Part shown: one piece after another, positions 17,782-28,343 of the stretch
Position numbering within the stretch: position 1 is the stretch's first letter
Layout of the letters: every line of letters begins with the position of its first letter
Source: Chitinophaga pinensis
GTDB taxonomy: Bacteria > Bacteroidota > Bacteroidia > Chitinophagales > CAMDFR01
NCBI GenBank assembly: GCA_945860705.1
Contig: CAMART010000020.1
Coordinates: 1 to 51,560, forward strand
Direction: 5' to 3'
Length of the DNA stretch: 51,560 nucleotides
Notes under the pieces: generated by a model
Seen by the model: only the letters and a program-made list of their open reading frames with translations
What the model was told of the DNA's origin: nothing
Databases searched by the model: none
Made by a program: the position numbers and the translations under genes

Positions 17782-19425
17782 TTATTTAAATTTAAATTCT
17801 TTTAATTCTATACCATCTTGATATAAAAAAACATCCCCTTCTTTTATATCATTAAAACTCACTTGTATGAAAAGTCCCCAATTTTTATCGGTTTGCATAT
17901 CAAATAGCTCATTATTATTATCAACAGCTCCAACACTCATATTTTTCCAAAACCAATTTCCATATTGATTTAAACTACATTTAAGTGTGGTATCATTTAT
18001 TTTTTCTATAGATATTTTATCTGTTACTAAATTCATATTATAAAAAGATATAGGGTAAAAATCTATATTTTTTATTTTGTGAGTAAGATACATAGTTCGT
18101 TTTAAATCATCTTCAGTTCCAAATATATAGGCACCGTTAAACATATTTGCTTGAGATATTACAAAGATTCTTTTTGCATTTTGCCAACGAAAAGAATTAA
18201 CTACTTTTTCATGAATATTTTTAGATGCATTCCAATTATAAATATTTTTTTCTAATAGAAAAATAGATGCTATTATATATACTATTAAAATACTTATGGA
18301 TAAATATTTATTAAAAAATATATAGAAGAAGTATACCACTAATGGTATGAGAAAAACTCCTACCATATAGTGAAAACGGTCACCAATGATAGGTGTCATA
18401 TACCAAAAAAATTGTATTGATATAGGAATAAATAGAAACAGTGTGGAAGAAAATAAGAATATAAAACTAGTATACTTATTGTTTTTTGATTTAATAGTAT
18501 ACAAAGTATATAATCCTATACTAATAATTATAAATATAATAAATAAGACAACCAAATGATTATAGCAAAATGTATAAATCAACTCTTTTTGATTGTACTT
18601 TAGAAACGAAGTAATATGTGAATATTCTATAAATTGAATTAAGAATCTACTTAAAATAGATAGATAATCAAAATTGCTTGTATTCAATTTATAGTGACCA
18701 ATCCATACTCCATAGTATACTTTAGTAAATATAAATACTGACAAAGTAATAATAGAAATAGGAAAAATTATGATTTTAAAAAATGATTTAAAACTTTTAT
18801 TGTCTTTACAAAAAAGAATATAATATGCAGAAAGCACTAATGGTATCGAATAGGCGAGCTCAATAGAATATGCTGCTATAGCATATAAGATAAAAGTAGA
18901 TATAAATAATAGTCTATTATTTTTTTGAAAATACAATTCAAATAAAATCAATATACTTAGTAGACAAAATGAAGTGATGAGATAATGCATACATGCCAAC
19001 CACACTATTGCTTCTGTATTTAATGGAGCTATTAAGAATAAAAAACTACTTATAAAAGCAACTATTTTATTTGCATCTTTCTTATAAATGAATTTTTGAA
19101 AAAATATCTTTAAAAAAATATATAATAAATATGCATTGAATACATGAAGAACTAAACAAATAAGATTCCAGTAAAAAACATCCGTGCCAAATAGTTTCCA
19201 AAAACTATATAAAATAAAGTGATAAACGGGACGCACAGCATAGTCATAAGTAGGATGAAAAAGGCTTTTGAAACCATACAACTCATAATTGATGCACCAA
19301 TCCACCATATCAAAAACCAATCCTGCACCAAAACTTTTATAATAAAGCAGTATAGCCATAATCATATAAAATACTAATACGATTTGATGGTCCTGATTTA
19401 GTAAATGACGAATCTTTTCTTTCAT
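17782..19425 (-). CDS. Multi-spanning membrane protein, glycosyltransferase (GT39/PMT)-like
   Basis: A 547-residue protein with about 10-12 hydrophobic segments in its first 400 residues and a soluble C-terminal part of about 130 residues. After the first membrane segment comes a loop with LVFDMVDWCINYELYGFKSLFHPTYDYAVRPVYHF, resembling the acidic first loop of dolichyl- or polyprenyl-phosphate sugar transferases. These use lipid-linked sugar on the outer face of the inner membrane. I cannot identify donor or acceptor. The start codon overlaps the stop of the DMT transporter gene by 4 bases (ATGA), so the two are translationally coupled. Confidence 0.6.
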   Translation of the reverse strand: MKEKIRHLLNQDHQIVLVFYMIMAILLYYKSFGAGLVFDMVDWCINYELYGFKSLFHPTYDYAVRPVYHFILYSFWKLFGTDVFYWNLICLVLHVFNAYLLYIFLKIFFQKFIYKKDANKIVAFISSFLFLIAPLNTEAIVWLACMHYLITSFCLLSILILFELYFQKNNRLLFISTFILYAIAAYSIELAYSIPLVLSAYYILFCKDNKSFKSFFKIIIFPISIITLSVFIFTKVYYGVWIGHYKLNTSNFDYLSILSRFLIQFIEYSHITSFLKYNQKELIYTFCYNHLVVLFIIFIIISIGLYTLYTIKSKNNKYTSFIFLFSSTLFLFIPISIQFFWYMTPIIGDRFHYMVGVFLIPLVVYFFYIFFNKYLSISILIVYIIASIFLLEKNIYNWNASKNIHEKVVNSFRWQNAKRIFVISQANMFNGAYIFGTEDDLKRTMYLTHKIKNIDFYPISFYNMNLVTDKISIEKINDTTLKCSLNQYGNWFWKNMSVGAVDNNNELFDMQTDKNWGLFIQVSFNDIKEGDVFLYQDGIELKEFKFK

Positions 19426-20345
19426 GAAATAGGTCGTTTTATCATTGACGAAAACCTATGACTAAAACTTACTAAATATACTCCAGTGAATATAAAAACA
19501 GAAGCTAGAATATGATAAAAATATAGTGCTTTATGAGTAAAAATAAAAGTAAAAAATGCTGCAAAAATCGGTTGAATATAGATATAAACTCCTACTAATG
19601 AAGCACTACTTTTGCCAATAGCATATATATTTAATAAATATGCAATGAATGTAACAAAGAGCACAATAAAAGCTATACTGAGCCACACACTAGATGTGAA
19701 TGAGGTAAAATCTACATCTTTAAATTTAGGAATTGAATAAAAAAGAACAGGAAACCATCCAAATAAAAATACATACATAATTACTTTAAGTACTTCGTAT
19801 TTGGTCATCAGTTTCTTTACTATAACAAGATAAATACTATACGATATGGCATTGATGAGTATATACATATCTCCTATGAGCCCTACTTTATTCAAGGATA
19901 AATTTAATCCTTTATTAAATAAAATAATCAATGCTCCTATTACACCTAAGCATACTCCTAGAATTTTTATAAATGAATTTTTTTCTTCTCCTGAAATCGT
20001 GGCTATTATCAGCACTAGTATTGGAGATAAAATCATCAATAAAGAAGCATTCATTTCAGAAGTTCTAGAAAGCCCTTCAAAAAAACAAATTTGATTGATC
20101 GAAATACCAAACAAACCACACAAAGCTAGTCGAGGTATATCACTTAAGTCAATTTTATATTTAGATTTTATCAATAGAAAAACTAAAATTGCAAACAAGA
20201 ATAAACTCACAGAAACCCTAATAAAAATGAATACTCCTGGATTGATAAAACCATTGAGAGGAATTTTGGCAATACTGTATCCTGCTCCATATATTGCATT
20301 TACCACAAGTAGTGCTAAATGAGGTTTCCACTTTTCAGCAATCAT
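19422..20345 (-). CDS. EamA/DMT-family transporter
   Basis: A 307-residue protein with ten predicted membrane helices arranged as two EamA halves. Typical landmarks are YGAGYSIAKIPLNGFINPGVFIFIR in helix 1-2, GLFGISINQICFFEGLSRTSEMNASLLMILSPILV in the middle and LVGVYIYIQPIFAAFF in the second half. Drug/metabolite transporters of this type export amino acids, nucleosides or other small metabolites; the substrate is not predictable. The start directly follows the stop of the amidohydrolase gene (no gap), and its end overlaps the next gene. Confidence 0.88.
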   Translation of the reverse strand: MIAEKWKPHLALLVVNAIYGAGYSIAKIPLNGFINPGVFIFIRVSVSLFLFAILVFLLIKSKYKIDLSDIPRLALCGLFGISINQICFFEGLSRTSEMNASLLMILSPILVLIIATISGEEKNSFIKILGVCLGVIGALIILFNKGLNLSLNKVGLIGDMYILINAISYSIYLVIVKKLMTKYEVLKVIMYVFLFGWFPVLFYSIPKFKDVDFTSFTSSVWLSIAFIVLFVTFIAYLLNIYAIGKSSASLVGVYIYIQPIFAAFFTFIFTHKALYFYHILASVFIFTGVYLVSFSHRFSSMIKRPIS

Positions 20346-23300
20346 TTACTCTTCTTCGCTTTCATGGCCCATACATCCATTTCTTTCTTCTACTTTTTTA
20401 GCTGGCTTCTGAACAGCTGCTCCACCTTTTTTTGCGTCCAACATTTTTTGTATCAACCGAGCTCTTTCTTTTTGTATCCAAGCTCTTTTTTCTTCGTCTG
20501 TTTTGATGTCATAATAGCAAACACCATCTACATAGGTTTTTTCTACTATAGCATATATACTCAATGGATTGGCATTCCACATGACTATATCCGCATCTTT
20601 ACCTATTTTGATGCTACCCATTTTATTGTCTAAGTGTAGGGCTATGGCAGGATTTAATGTAACCATTTTCCAAGCATCTTCTTCATTCATACCTCCATAT
20701 TTAATCGACTTTGCCGCTTCTTGATTGAGTCTTCGTCCCATTTCTGCATCGTCACTATTTATACAAGTATTCACTCCTGTTTTTTGAAGTATATATGCAT
20801 TGTAAGGTATCGCATCTATTACCTCATATTTATAAGCCCACCAATCTGCAAATGTAGAAGCAGTGACACCATGTGTTTTCATTTTGTCTGCTACTTTATA
20901 GCCTTCTAAAATATGTGTGAATGTATTTACCTTAAATCCAAAAGTATCTGCTACATGCATGAGCATGTTTATTTCACTTTGTACATAGGAGTGACAGGTT
21001 ATAAATCTTTTTTGATGTAAAATCTCAGATAAACATTCTAATTCTAAATCTCTTCTTTGAACATAAGTAGGAATCGAGAGTTTCATTCTAGATTGAACAT
21101 CATATTCTTTTGCTTTTGTAAAATAATTGTAATAGGTCTGCTCTACTCCCATTCTAGTTTGAGGAAAACGAATAGTATTTCTATCGCCCCAATTACTCTG
21201 TTTTACATTTTCGCCTAATGCAAATTTTATAAAACCATCTGCTCCTTCTATTTTTAATTGCTCAGGTGCAACACCCCATCTAAACTTTATAAGTGCTGAT
21301 TGGCCTCCTATTGGGTTTGCAGAACCATGTAATAACTGTGCTGCTACCACACCACCACTCAATTGTCTATACATATTTATATCATCGCTATTGAGTACAT
21401 CTCCTATTCTCACCTCTGCACTACTCGATTGAGTTCCTTCATTTACACCATTATTGATAGCTATATGAGAATGCTCGTCTATGATACCACAAGTTATATG
21501 TTTGCCTGATGCGTCTATCACTTTTGCACCCATATTATTTATGTTTTTGCCTATACCTACTATTTTACCATTTAAAACTAGTACATCTGTATTTTTTAGA
21601 ATACCATCTTTTTCATTTGTCCAAACAGTCGTATTTTTGAATAGCACATTTTCTTGTTTTGGAATTTCAATGTTTCCATACGAAACATATGGATATAAAA
21701 CTGGGCTATATGTAGGATTTTTTTCATCCACTTTTGGTTTTACTTTCTCTTGAAAATCTTTTACTCTAGTAGCATTCCACTTGTACCATGCACCATCTTT
21801 ATTTTGAAAATTTCCTGACCATGTATTCATATCATTTGATATAGAGCCAGATAATCCATAGAAATTAGAGGTAGTATCTTTGTCATTTGGGAGATTAAAA
21901 TTGATTGAGATTAAATTTCCGTTTCTTGTGAGCTCTACTTTTATTTTTGAAGTATCACTTTTCAATATGATTGCTTCTGGTTTTTCTGGAGTGCCACTTA
22001 TTACTAAAGAATTTATTTTACCATTTATGTTTAAATCATAGGTAGCGCGGATGTCTTTAAAATCAAATTTATTAATGGTATTTTTTTTACCTTGAATCCA
22101 ATTTTGATATATGATACAATCCTTCTCAAAAAGCGAAGAGGAAGTAATAATAAAATTAGCGATTTTACCTCTATCCAATGAACCAAGAATATCTTGTGCT
22201 TTTATAAACAAAGCAGGGTTAAATGTAAGTGCCTTCAATGCTTCTTCTTCTGAAAGTCCATACTGAACAGCTTTTCTAAGATTGCCTAAAAAATCTTCTT
22301 TCTTCTCTAAGCCATCAAGTGTAAAAGAAAAAAGTATACCTTCTTTATTCAAAAGATAGGGATTTGCTGGAGCAGTTTCCCAATGTAGCATATCATCTAA
22401 TGATACATTCATAGCATCATATGGATCTTCTACATCAAATACTTTTGGAAAATTGAGCGATATGATCAAATTTGAATTAGTTGCTTTTATTTCTTTAGCT
22501 CTTTGATATTCATCACCAGTGGTACTTTTGATGATGTATTGGGTAGCAAACTCATCAGCTATTCTATCTGCTCTTAAGATATTGAGCTTCCCATTGGCAT
22601 CAAATATTTGAGGAAGATTTGTATTTTTATTCCAATAATCTAAACTGATATTATATTCTTTTTGCTCTTTAGAATTTTTATACCAGAGTGCATCAAGATA
22701 AGTTTGTCGAAGTAACGCGATACAGCCCATTTGCGAACTAGGATAATCTTGCGTAGAAGTGCCTTTACTAAAAGATAAATGATTGCTTACTTGTGGTCTC
22801 AAAATAGAAAGATTTTCTCTTGAATTATTTAATGATACTAAAACCCCACTTCCTCTAGCTATGCCATCATTTATATGAGAAACTACAGAGCCAAATCCTA
22901 TTTTTTTATATTCATCGGCTTTACCACTTTCATAACTAAATTCTTCGTTTGAAAGGATTTCAGGTTTTATAGCTTCGTTCCATCCATATGCGCCTTTTTT
23001 GTTTGAAATAAATTGTGGGTCATCACTATTTTGTTTTTTAGATGATGAAGGCATGCCATAATTTGAGTATAAATCTATAAATGATGGATAGATATATTTA
23101 CCCTGCAAATCAATAATGATAGCATCTTTAGGAATATTTATAGAAGCACCTACTTGAACTACTTCACCATTTTTTATAAGTAAAGTCGCATTGGTATATT
23201 TAGTTTTATAATCGCTGTATATTGTAGCATTTGTAAATGCATACAATTTATCTTTATAATCATCTACTCCATTTATAGGAAAAGTTGTATTATTTTGAGC

Positions 23301-23357
23301 AAATATATTTACTATGAATATTAGAAATAGAGAAAAAAAGGTAGAAATCTTACGCAT
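20346..23357 (-). CDS. Exported tandem amidohydrolase-family protein, N-terminal half degenerate
   Basis: A 1003-residue protein with an N-terminal signal peptide (FLIFIVNIFAQ). It contains two amidohydrolase (imidazolonepropionase-like) modules. The first (about 25-425) has the YIYPSFIDLYSNYGMP position where metal-binding HxH should be, but no histidines, and ends with a normal IANFIITSSSLF segment. The second (about 570-975) has DEHSHI with HSH at 629-631, CHSYVQSE, FTHILEGY, a Cys-Ile-Asn-Ser-Asp-Asp stretch and KIGKDADIVMWNANPLSIYA, so it should bind metal and hydrolyse a cyclic amide or similar bond in the periplasm. A short glycine-lysine tail contains HESEEE. The TAGCTTTG box upstream fits its promoter. 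Confidence 0.88.
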   Translation of the reverse strand: MRKISTFFSLFLIFIVNIFAQNNTTFPINGVDDYKDKLYAFTNATIYSDYKTKYTNATLLIKNGEVVQVGASINIPKDAIIIDLQGKYIYPSFIDLYSNYGMPSSSKKQNSDDPQFISNKKGAYGWNEAIKPEILSNEEFSYESGKADEYKKIGFGSVVSHINDGIARGSGVLVSLNNSRENLSILRPQVSNHLSFSKGTSTQDYPSSQMGCIALLRQTYLDALWYKNSKEQKEYNISLDYWNKNTNLPQIFDANGKLNILRADRIADEFATQYIIKSTTGDEYQRAKEIKATNSNLIISLNFPKVFDVEDPYDAMNVSLDDMLHWETAPANPYLLNKEGILFSFTLDGLEKKEDFLGNLRKAVQYGLSEEEALKALTFNPALFIKAQDILGSLDRGKIANFIITSSSLFEKDCIIYQNWIQGKKNTINKFDFKDIRATYDLNINGKINSLVISGTPEKPEAIILKSDTSKIKVELTRNGNLISINFNLPNDKDTTSNFYGLSGSISNDMNTWSGNFQNKDGAWYKWNATRVKDFQEKVKPKVDEKNPTYSPVLYPYVSYGNIEIPKQENVLFKNTTVWTNEKDGILKNTDVLVLNGKIVGIGKNINNMGAKVIDASGKHITCGIIDEHSHIAINNGVNEGTQSSSAEVRIGDVLNSDDINMYRQLSGGVVAAQLLHGSANPIGGQSALIKFRWGVAPEQLKIEGADGFIKFALGENVKQSNWGDRNTIRFPQTRMGVEQTYYNYFTKAKEYDVQSRMKLSIPTYVQRRDLELECLSEILHQKRFITCHSYVQSEINMLMHVADTFGFKVNTFTHILEGYKVADKMKTHGVTASTFADWWAYKYEVIDAIPYNAYILQKTGVNTCINSDDAEMGRRLNQEAAKSIKYGGMNEEDAWKMVTLNPAIALHLDNKMGSIKIGKDADIVMWNANPLSIYAIVEKTYVDGVCYYDIKTDEEKRAWIQKERARLIQKMLDAKKGGAAVQKPAKKVEERNGCMGHESEEE

Positions 23358-23373
23358 TTTATAGATAATTTTA

Positions 23374-23381
23374 CAAAGCTA
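23374..23381 (-). promoter_or_regulatory. -7 box of the amidohydrolase gene
   Basis: TAGCTTTG on the minus strand fits TAnnTTTG and lies 16 bases upstream of the ATG at 23357. Confidence 0.4.
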
Positions 23382-23431
23382 AAATAACCTAAATATTATT
23401 ATTGGTGTCGAAATTGTTTTAAACAATATAT

Positions 23432-24238
23432 ATGCAAAAAAAAACAACATATAAAGATGTAGAAGTCTGCTATGAAATCACAGCTACTAAAAGTGCAACT
23501 ATAGTATTGATTCATGGATTTTGTGAAGACAGTTCCATGTGGAAAGGTATATCATATAAGCTAGAACAAGACTTTCAATTAATACTTATAAATTTGCCCG
23601 GATATGGAGGATCTAGTTGCACAAATGAAATATTGAGTATCACCTGGATGGCTGAAATGGTAAATGAGGTTTTAATAACTGAAAATATAACCAACTGTAT
23701 TATAATGGGTCATTCTCTAGGAGGATACGTAAGTATTCATTTTGCAGAATTATACTCTTCAAAATTAAAAGGAATCGGCTTTATTAATTCACATATTTAT
23801 GCAGATGACGAACTAAAAAAAGCTAATAGAAACAAGAGTATTTCGTTTATTGAAAAACATACTGCTAAATTATTTATAAGAGAATTATTTAATAATTTAT
23901 TTACAAAAGAATTTTTAAAAACCAACTCTGATGTAGTAAAAAGCTTGATTGAAAATGCACAAACTACCATAAGTGATAAAGCAATCATAGATACACTTGT
24001 ATCTATGCGAGATAGAGATGATAAATCATATGTACTAAAGAATCTTAAAATACCTGTTTTATTTATAAGTGGTAGAGAAGATGAAACTATACCAGTTCAA
24101 ATGAGTTTAAATCAATCATATTTAGCTAATGTAACTCAATTGCATTTAAGAGATCATATTGCTCATATGAGTGTTTTTGAGGATACTGATTATACTCTAA
24201 ATGCTATGAGCAATTTTGTTAATTTTTGTAATAAATAA
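23432..24238 (+). CDS. Alpha/beta hydrolase
   Basis: A 268-residue alpha/beta-hydrolase-fold protein without a signal peptide. The oxyanion segment LIHGFCEDSSMW is at residues 26-37, the nucleophile elbow GHSLGG at 93-98 (Ser95), the acid in FISGREDETIP and the final histidine in HIAHMSVFED. This is the pattern of small cytoplasmic esterases such as the BioH/MhpC relatives. It probably cleaves an ester or C-C bond, substrate unknown. Single gene, divergent from the amidohydrolase. Confidence 0.88.
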   Translation: MQKKTTYKDVEVCYEITATKSATIVLIHGFCEDSSMWKGISYKLEQDFQLILINLPGYGGSSCTNEILSITWMAEMVNEVLITENITNCIIMGHSLGGYVSIHFAELYSSKLKGIGFINSHIYADDELKKANRNKSISFIEKHTAKLFIRELFNNLFTKEFLKTNSDVVKSLIENAQTTISDKAIIDTLVSMRDRDDKSYVLKNLKIPVLFISGREDETIPVQMSLNQSYLANVTQLHLRDHIAHMSVFEDTDYTLNAMSNFVNFCNK

Positions 24239-24308
24239 ACAAAAAATTCTATAAATTTGTTAAAAAGCATTACTTTAGTATCTAAGCCATAAAACGTACA
24301 TTGAGTAA

Positions 24309-27300
24309 ATGAAAACTCTTAGTAGAATATTTGTCCTTTTATTATTGTTTTTAACAGTAAAAACATATGCCACTCATATTGTAGGAGGTGTGATGTACTA
24401 TAGATACTTAGGTGGTACGTCCTATGAAATCACAATGAAAATATATAGGGATTGCGATCCTGGAGTAAATACAGGTTTTGATGGTGGTCTAAACAGGGAT
24501 GGAACTTTAGCTCCAGAATTATTAATTTCGATTTTTAGAGAAAGTGATAATGCATTAATTGATAACATAGTATCTATAACACCAACAATTACAAGAGTAA
24601 ATCCTGTAATTACAAATCCTTGTTTGATACCTACAGATATTTGTGTAGAAGAGGGTGTATATGTATTTACTATTACATTGCCTAATACTACAGATGGTTA
24701 TTATATATCCTATTTAAGATGCTGTAGAAATAACTCTATAGATAATATAGTTACTCCTGGTGATGTTGGCTCAACTGTTACTGTAAGAATTCCTCCTATT
24801 TCTACTCAACTTAACAATAATGCTATTTTTACAAATTTCCCTCCAATATTTATTTGTCAAAATGCTCCATTATTATTTGACCATTCAGCAACAGATTTAG
24901 ATGGTGATTCATTGTATTATGAACTATGTAATCCTTTAAATGGATTAGATAATGTAACACCAACTGCAAGTGCAGGTGATCCAAGATGTGTTGGTCCTTA
25001 TGTCCCTATTACTTTTTTAGGACCATATACAAGTTCAAACCCACTAGGAACTCCTACTCCTCCTGCTGTTCCTATTACTATAGACCCAAATACAGGATTG
25101 CTTTATGGTACTCCACCAAATATTGGTCAGTTCGTTGTTGGGGTTTGTGTTACCGAATTTAGAGGAGGAGTGCCTATTTGTAGAACTATGAGAGATTTTC
25201 AGTTTAATGTGGTAAATTGTCCAAATCCTACAGCTAGTATACCAAGCTTCAATATTGACCCTAGAACAGGCTATGGCGATTTTGAAATAAATTGTGATGA
25301 TTATAGTATTTCATTTATAAACAGAAGTGCAGGTGCCACTAGATATAAATGGGATTTTGGTGTATTGGGTACTTTTACAGATACATCAATTCTTACCAGC
25401 CCGTCCTATACATATCCTGATACTGGAACATATGCAGTAACTTTAGTTGCATACAATGCTGATGGATGTTTAGATACTACTATTGCATTTGTTCGTATAT
25501 ATCCAGTAACTGTAGATTTTACTTTATCAAATGAATGTAAAGATACTGCAGTACAATTTAGAGATATAACAGGCAATAGTGCAGGAGTAATAGTATCTCG
25601 TAACTGGACTTTTGGAGATGGTGGTACTAGTACATTGGCTAACCCAACTAGATTATATGCTTCACCTGGCACTTATTCTGTAACACTTCGAGTACGAACA
25701 AGCAAAGGATGCGATAAAACTATAACTAAAAATGTTGTTATTCACCCATTACCAGTTCCCGCTTTTAATACAGATTCAGTCTGTGTTGGTTATCCTGCTG
25801 GTATTGTAAATACAAGTACTGGTAATATTGTATCCTACAACTGGATATTTGGTAGTGGATTTCCCAACCAGACTACCAGAACCCCTTTACAAACTTATAC
25901 AAGTAGTGGCACCTTTCCTATCACATTAGAAGTAGTCAGTGATAGTGGATGCAAGCAAAGTATCACTCAAAATATTACCGTAAACCCATTACCAGTTATT
26001 GTTACAAATAATGATACTTCTATTTGTCCAGGTGATAGTGTGCGATTATTTGCAAGTGGCGGGACAACCTATTTATGGACACCTTCACTAGGATTGAGTA
26101 ATGCAAATATTTCTAATCCAGTAGCCAAACCTACTTCAAGTACAAATTATACACTACGAGTAAGCAATGCTAATAGATGCGCAAATTTTGACACTGTAAA
26201 AATAAATTTATTTGTATTGCCTATAGTGGACGCTGGACTTGATACTAGTGTTTGTCTAGCACCTGGTAGTTTTAGAGATAGTGTACAGCTCAACGCTACT
26301 GGTGGTGTAAGCTATAGCTGGACTCCAGCATTTTCATTATCCAATCCAAACATTCCAAACCCATGGTCAAATCCAGATACCAATACTTACTATTATGTTG
26401 TCATCACTGATGCAAATAATTGCAAGCAAAGAGATAGTGTAAGAGTAGTAGTGCTTGACCCACAAATAGATTTAATCACAACAAAAGATACAGGATTATG
26501 TATTTATGATTCTATTCTTATAAATGTAGCAGATCAAGGATTGATCACATCTTATACATGGTCGCCGATAAGTGGACTGAGCAACCCAAACACTAGACTG
26601 CCCATATTTTTCCCATTAGATACCGCTACTTATATACTTTCTATCAGTAATTATTGTTATACAAAAAGTGATAGCGTATTGGTAAATGTATATCCACTTC
26701 CTACAATTACTGCTGGAAAACTTGACTCTATTTGTATAGGAGATTCAATTCAACTATTAGCTACTGGTGGTGTAATTTATTCTTGGAGACCAGATATAAC
26801 TTTAAGTGATTTTGACATACCAAATCCTATTGCATTTCCAATTTCAAATAATAGATATTATGTGAATGTGACAGATACATTGGGATGTAGTAATAATGAT
26901 AGTATTCTTATATTAGTTTATTTATTGCCTAATGCTCAAATAGCAGCTATTCCAAATGTAGTTTGTCAAGGAACAAATCTTCAGCTAAATGCTAGTGGTG
27001 GAATTTCTTATACATGGTATGAAGGCATATTGTTAACCGATAGTACCATATCAAATCCAATAGCAAGTGTACAAGACACAATAATGTATTATGTAACAGT
27101 GCTCAACTCACATGGATGTGATAAAAATGATACAGTTTATATTAATCCTCAGATGCCTGTGGTAGCTCAAGCAGAAACAGATACCTCTATTTGTTTTGGC
27201 AATACAGTTTTACTTCAATCTAGTGGAGGATATTATTACCAATGGAATCCTGCTATATATTTATCAAATGCTATAGTGCAAAATCCTTATGCAAAACCAG

Positions 27301-27890
27301 ATACTACTATCACTTATACTGTGACAGTATCCAATGATTGTTTTAGTGATGATACTACAGTGACTATAACTATATATCCTTTACCTCCAGCAAACGCAGG
27401 TACTGATGTAACTATTTATAGAGGACAAAATACAACGCTTACTGGTTCATTAGGTGAGATATATAGTTGGTTTCCGCTAGATGGACTCAACAATCCTTAT
27501 GATGCCACCACCATAGCATCACCTATCAATACTACAGATTATATATTAAGAGTAGAAGATTATTATGGATGTGTAAACTATGATACAGTGAGGGTAAATG
27601 TAGTAAAAAATACCTTATTACTTTTACCTACAGCTTTTTCACCAAACGGTGATGGAATCAATGATATTTTTAGAATTGTAAAATTCTTAAATCTAAAAAC
27701 TTTAGTTTCGTTTAATATATATAATAGATGGGGCGAATTAGTTTTCTCAACAGATGATGTCAATGAAGGCTGGGACGGAACATTTAGAAGTAGACCACAA
27801 CCTACTAGCTCATTTGTTTGGGTAGTAAAAGGACTGGACTTTGATGATCAAGAATTTATACAAAAAGGAAATGTAACTCTAATTAGGTAG
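24309..27890 (+). CDS. Giant gliding-motility-associated (CHU_C) surface protein with PKD domains
   Basis: A 1193-residue exported protein. The signal peptide ends near KTYA and is followed by THIVGGVMYYRYLGGTSYEITMKIYRDC, the N-terminal motif of a large Bacteroidota surface family. PKD-like domains occupy about 310-560 (YKWDFGVLGTFTDTS, NWTFGDGGTSTLANPTRLY, NWIFGSG). Six or seven Ig-like repeats of about 85 residues follow, each with GGVxYSWxPxxxLSxxxIxNPxA and TYYxVxVTDxxGC. The last 90 residues are CHU_C (TAFSPNGDGINDIF, FNIYNRWGELVF, GWDGTF, GNVTLIR), the type IX export signal. It is the longest gene here and the best-preserved paralogue of the partial one at 3-593. Probably an adhesin. 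Confidence 0.93.
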   Translation: MKTLSRIFVLLLLFLTVKTYATHIVGGVMYYRYLGGTSYEITMKIYRDCDPGVNTGFDGGLNRDGTLAPELLISIFRESDNALIDNIVSITPTITRVNPVITNPCLIPTDICVEEGVYVFTITLPNTTDGYYISYLRCCRNNSIDNIVTPGDVGSTVTVRIPPISTQLNNNAIFTNFPPIFICQNAPLLFDHSATDLDGDSLYYELCNPLNGLDNVTPTASAGDPRCVGPYVPITFLGPYTSSNPLGTPTPPAVPITIDPNTGLLYGTPPNIGQFVVGVCVTEFRGGVPICRTMRDFQFNVVNCPNPTASIPSFNIDPRTGYGDFEINCDDYSISFINRSAGATRYKWDFGVLGTFTDTSILTSPSYTYPDTGTYAVTLVAYNADGCLDTTIAFVRIYPVTVDFTLSNECKDTAVQFRDITGNSAGVIVSRNWTFGDGGTSTLANPTRLYASPGTYSVTLRVRTSKGCDKTITKNVVIHPLPVPAFNTDSVCVGYPAGIVNTSTGNIVSYNWIFGSGFPNQTTRTPLQTYTSSGTFPITLEVVSDSGCKQSITQNITVNPLPVIVTNNDTSICPGDSVRLFASGGTTYLWTPSLGLSNANISNPVAKPTSSTNYTLRVSNANRCANFDTVKINLFVLPIVDAGLDTSVCLAPGSFRDSVQLNATGGVSYSWTPAFSLSNPNIPNPWSNPDTNTYYYVVITDANNCKQRDSVRVVVLDPQIDLITTKDTGLCIYDSILINVADQGLITSYTWSPISGLSNPNTRLPIFFPLDTATYILSISNYCYTKSDSVLVNVYPLPTITAGKLDSICIGDSIQLLATGGVIYSWRPDITLSDFDIPNPIAFPISNNRYYVNVTDTLGCSNNDSILILVYLLPNAQIAAIPNVVCQGTNLQLNASGGISYTWYEGILLTDSTISNPIASVQDTIMYYVTVLNSHGCDKNDTVYINPQMPVVAQAETDTSICFGNTVLLQSSGGYYYQWNPAIYLSNAIVQNPYAKPDTTITYTVTVSNDCFSDDTTVTITIYPLPPANAGTDVTIYRGQNTTLTGSLGEIYSWFPLDGLNNPYDATTIASPINTTDYILRVEDYYGCVNYDTVRVNVVKNTLLLLPTAFSPNGDGINDIFRIVKFLNLKTLVSFNIYNRWGELVFSTDDVNEGWDGTFRSRPQPTSSFVWVVKGLDFDDQEFIQKGNVTLIR

Positions 27891-27923
27891 AAAACTTATA
27901 TTTTCATATTCTGATTTTACGCT

Positions 27924-27931
27924 TATTTTTG
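27924..27931 (+). promoter_or_regulatory. -7 box before the SirB-like gene
   Basis: TATTTTTG fits TAnnTTTG and lies 24 bases upstream of the ATG at 27956. It probably drives the three-gene unit SirB-like, cytochrome c, anmK. Confidence 0.5.
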
Positions 27932-27955
27932 CATCAACCAATCAAAATTTAAATT

Positions 27956-28342
27956 ATGAATACATTATTAATGTCTGCAGGCGCACTTACAGGTATCAAA
28001 CACACACACATGATGTTTGCGTTTATTTTTGTACTATTTTTTTTATTAAAAGCAATATTACTATTGACAGATAAAAACGAAACTTTAGATAAGCTTAGAA
28101 ATAATAAAGCACTAAAAGTTGGATTTGATATGGTATTGCCTACTATCATTATCATATTGGGTTTTACACAGGCATTTCAAATGCCTTTTGAATCTTGGCC
28201 AAAATGGTTATTAATAAAAATACTTTTTGTATTCTCATCTATTCCTATGGGTATCATAGCTATGAGAAATAAAAATAAAATGTTAACTATAGCTACTTGT
28301 ATACTTTTTTTAAGTATTATCGTATTAGCCTATACTAATTAG
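27956..28342 (+). CDS. SirB-like small membrane protein
   Basis: A 128-residue protein with four hydrophobic segments. The KHTHMMFAFIFVLFFLLKAIL opening and FQMPFESWPKWLLIKILFVF resemble the SirB2 family, which is named for an effect on invasion-gene expression but has no defined chemistry. It is 2 bases from the cytochrome c gene, and the same order is what I would expect in other Bacteroidota. Assignment by resemblance only. Confidence 0.55.
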   Translation: MNTLLMSAGALTGIKHTHMMFAFIFVLFFLLKAILLLTDKNETLDKLRNNKALKVGFDMVLPTIIIILGFTQAFQMPFESWPKWLLIKILFVFSSIPMGIIAMRNKNKMLTIATCILFLSIIVLAYTN

Positions 28343-28343
28343 T

